Source: Rhodomicrobium sp. (lineage in GTDB: Bacteria > Pseudomonadota > Alphaproteobacteria > Rhizobiales > HXMU1428-3). Taken from it: a DNA stretch of 64,000 nucleotides. This document shows, in pieces, positions 63,465-64,000 of this stretch (positions are counted from its first letter, which is position 1; each line of letters begins with the position of its first letter). Below the pieces are notes generated by a model. It searched no databases and was not told the origin of the DNA. It saw only the letters and a list, made by a program, of their open reading frames with translations. A program made the translations under genes and the position numbers. Where the stretch lies: positions 248,001-312,000 of the forward strand of contig BQJK01000003.1 in the NCBI GenBank assembly GCA_021604665.1, written 5' to 3'.

Positions 63465-64000
63465 ATGATCAAGTTTTTGCTGGAACTCGCACCGCTGCTG
63501 ATCTTTTTTGCGACCTATAAATTTTATGGCTTAATGGAAGCCACAATTGCGTTGATGATCACCACGCCGATCTCGCTTGTGATCTTTTGGTTCATTTATC
63601 GCCGGGTTGCGACGATGCCCTTGATCACAGCTGTATTGGTGTTGGTGTTTGGTGGGCTGACGCTTTATTTCAATGACAGCTTCTTCATCAAAATCAAGCC
63701 GACGATTATTTATGTGCTGTTTGCGAGCGGCCTTTTGGGTGCGCTTTGTTTTGGTAAGTCACTGATGAAGTCTGTGCTTGGGCAGTCTGTGCAATTAACA
63801 GAGGCGGGGTGGTTCAAGATGAGCTTGCATTGGGGGCTGTTCTTCATTGCGCTTGCTCTTATGAATGAATTTGTCTGGCGGAATTATTCTGAGGAAGCCT
63901 GGGTGCAGTTCAAGACCTTTGGCGTTTTGCCGCTCACGCTGGTTTTTTCAGCGCTTGAGCTGATCTTCATTCGCGGGGAGATTATTGAGCCGCAGTCTGA
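63465..64000 (+). CDS. yciB: YciB/IspZ septation protein, cut by window end
   Basis: 178 codons are visible and the frame is still open at the right edge. The start follows AAAAGAGGATGGATCGGG. Five or more membrane helices are visible, starting IKFLLELAPLLIFFATYKF. The block WFKMSLHWGLFFIALALMNEFVWR and PLTLVFSALELIFI fits the YciB/IspZ inner-membrane family linked to septation and envelope integrity. Follows ftsY closely. Confidence 0.9.
   Translation, partial: MIKFLLELAPLLIFFATYKFYGLMEATIALMITTPISLVIFWFIYRRVATMPLITAVLVLVFGGLTLYFNDSFFIKIKPTIIYVLFASGLLGALCFGKSLMKSVLGQSVQLTEAGWFKMSLHWGLFFIALALMNEFVWRNYSEEAWVQFKTFGVLPLTLVFSALELIFIRGEIIEPQS

Overview
The window looks like a chromosomal segment of a flagellated, aerobic, Gram-negative alphaproteobacterium, probably marine, with moderate GC content by eye. 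The evidence is the three-gene proton-pumping transhydrogenase (pntAA-pntAB-pntB) preceded by an aa3-oxidase subunit IV gene, an ethylmalonyl-CoA mutase, a NadQ-like NUDIX regulator, an alphaproteobacterial flagellar block (fliL-fliM-DUF6468-motE-TPR) and an AcuR/AcuI pair. I cannot name the genus. No tRNA, rRNA, insertion sequence, prophage or CRISPR array was recognised, so the window reads as core chromosome with a few accessory modules.

Layout. 1-6000: end of a GltS-type symporter, then small envelope and stress proteins (DUF883/YqjD-like, holin-X-like, AI-2E/PerM family, YfdX, a Lys/Glu-rich exported protein, a 40-residue membrane peptide, a short Xre regulator). 6135-8106: an amidoligase overlapping a class-I glutamine-amidotransferase-like hydrolase, a probable ATP-dependent amide-bond forming and cleaving pair. 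8279-19328: two divergent flagellar operons, flgF-flgG-flgA-flgH leftwards from a near-consensus sigma-54 promoter, and fliL-fliM-DUF6468-motE followed by a large exported TPR protein rightwards. 19459-23395: a leftward SGNH hydrolase / SxtJ / DUF5989 / O-carbamoyltransferase operon, in which the 50-residue DUF5989 gene is easily missed.

23737-29955: ettA, an isoprenylcysteine-methyltransferase-like membrane protein, acuR and acuI with a palindromic operator, a GST and a tautomerase. 29917-30372: an exact 140-bp-period tandem repeat that starts inside the last 12 codons of the tautomerase gene and carries a hairpin in each unit. 30438-36899: an exported gluzincin peptidase, dihydroorotase, ygfZ, tag, and an HD hydrolase / tyrosine phosphatase / NadQ-like NUDIX regulator set. 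37070-43610: an L,D-transpeptidase, a sigma-54-activating response regulator and an M3 oligopeptidase.

44037-51522: oxidase subunit IV, pnt operon, an alpha/beta hydrolase, MscS and ecm (meaA). 52178-58067: OhrR-like MarR regulator, a small basic exported protein, DoxX, a CDF metal exporter, a hydrolase and two SDRs. 58193-64000: a housekeeping run yggT-yggU-folD-dapF-mtaB-ftsY-yciB, the last gene cut by the window end.

Functional links. Ecm (ethylmalonyl-CoA pathway for C2 assimilation), AcuI (acryloyl-CoA to propionyl-CoA) and transhydrogenase (NADPH supply) fit a marine heterotroph using acetate, acrylate or DMSP-type carbon. The sigma-54 promoter at flgF and the sigma-54 activator at 39.8-41.3 kb could belong to one circuit, but nothing here proves it. 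The least described pieces are the amidoligase/GATase pair, the carbamoyltransferase/SxtJ/DUF5989/SGNH operon and the 140-bp repeat array.
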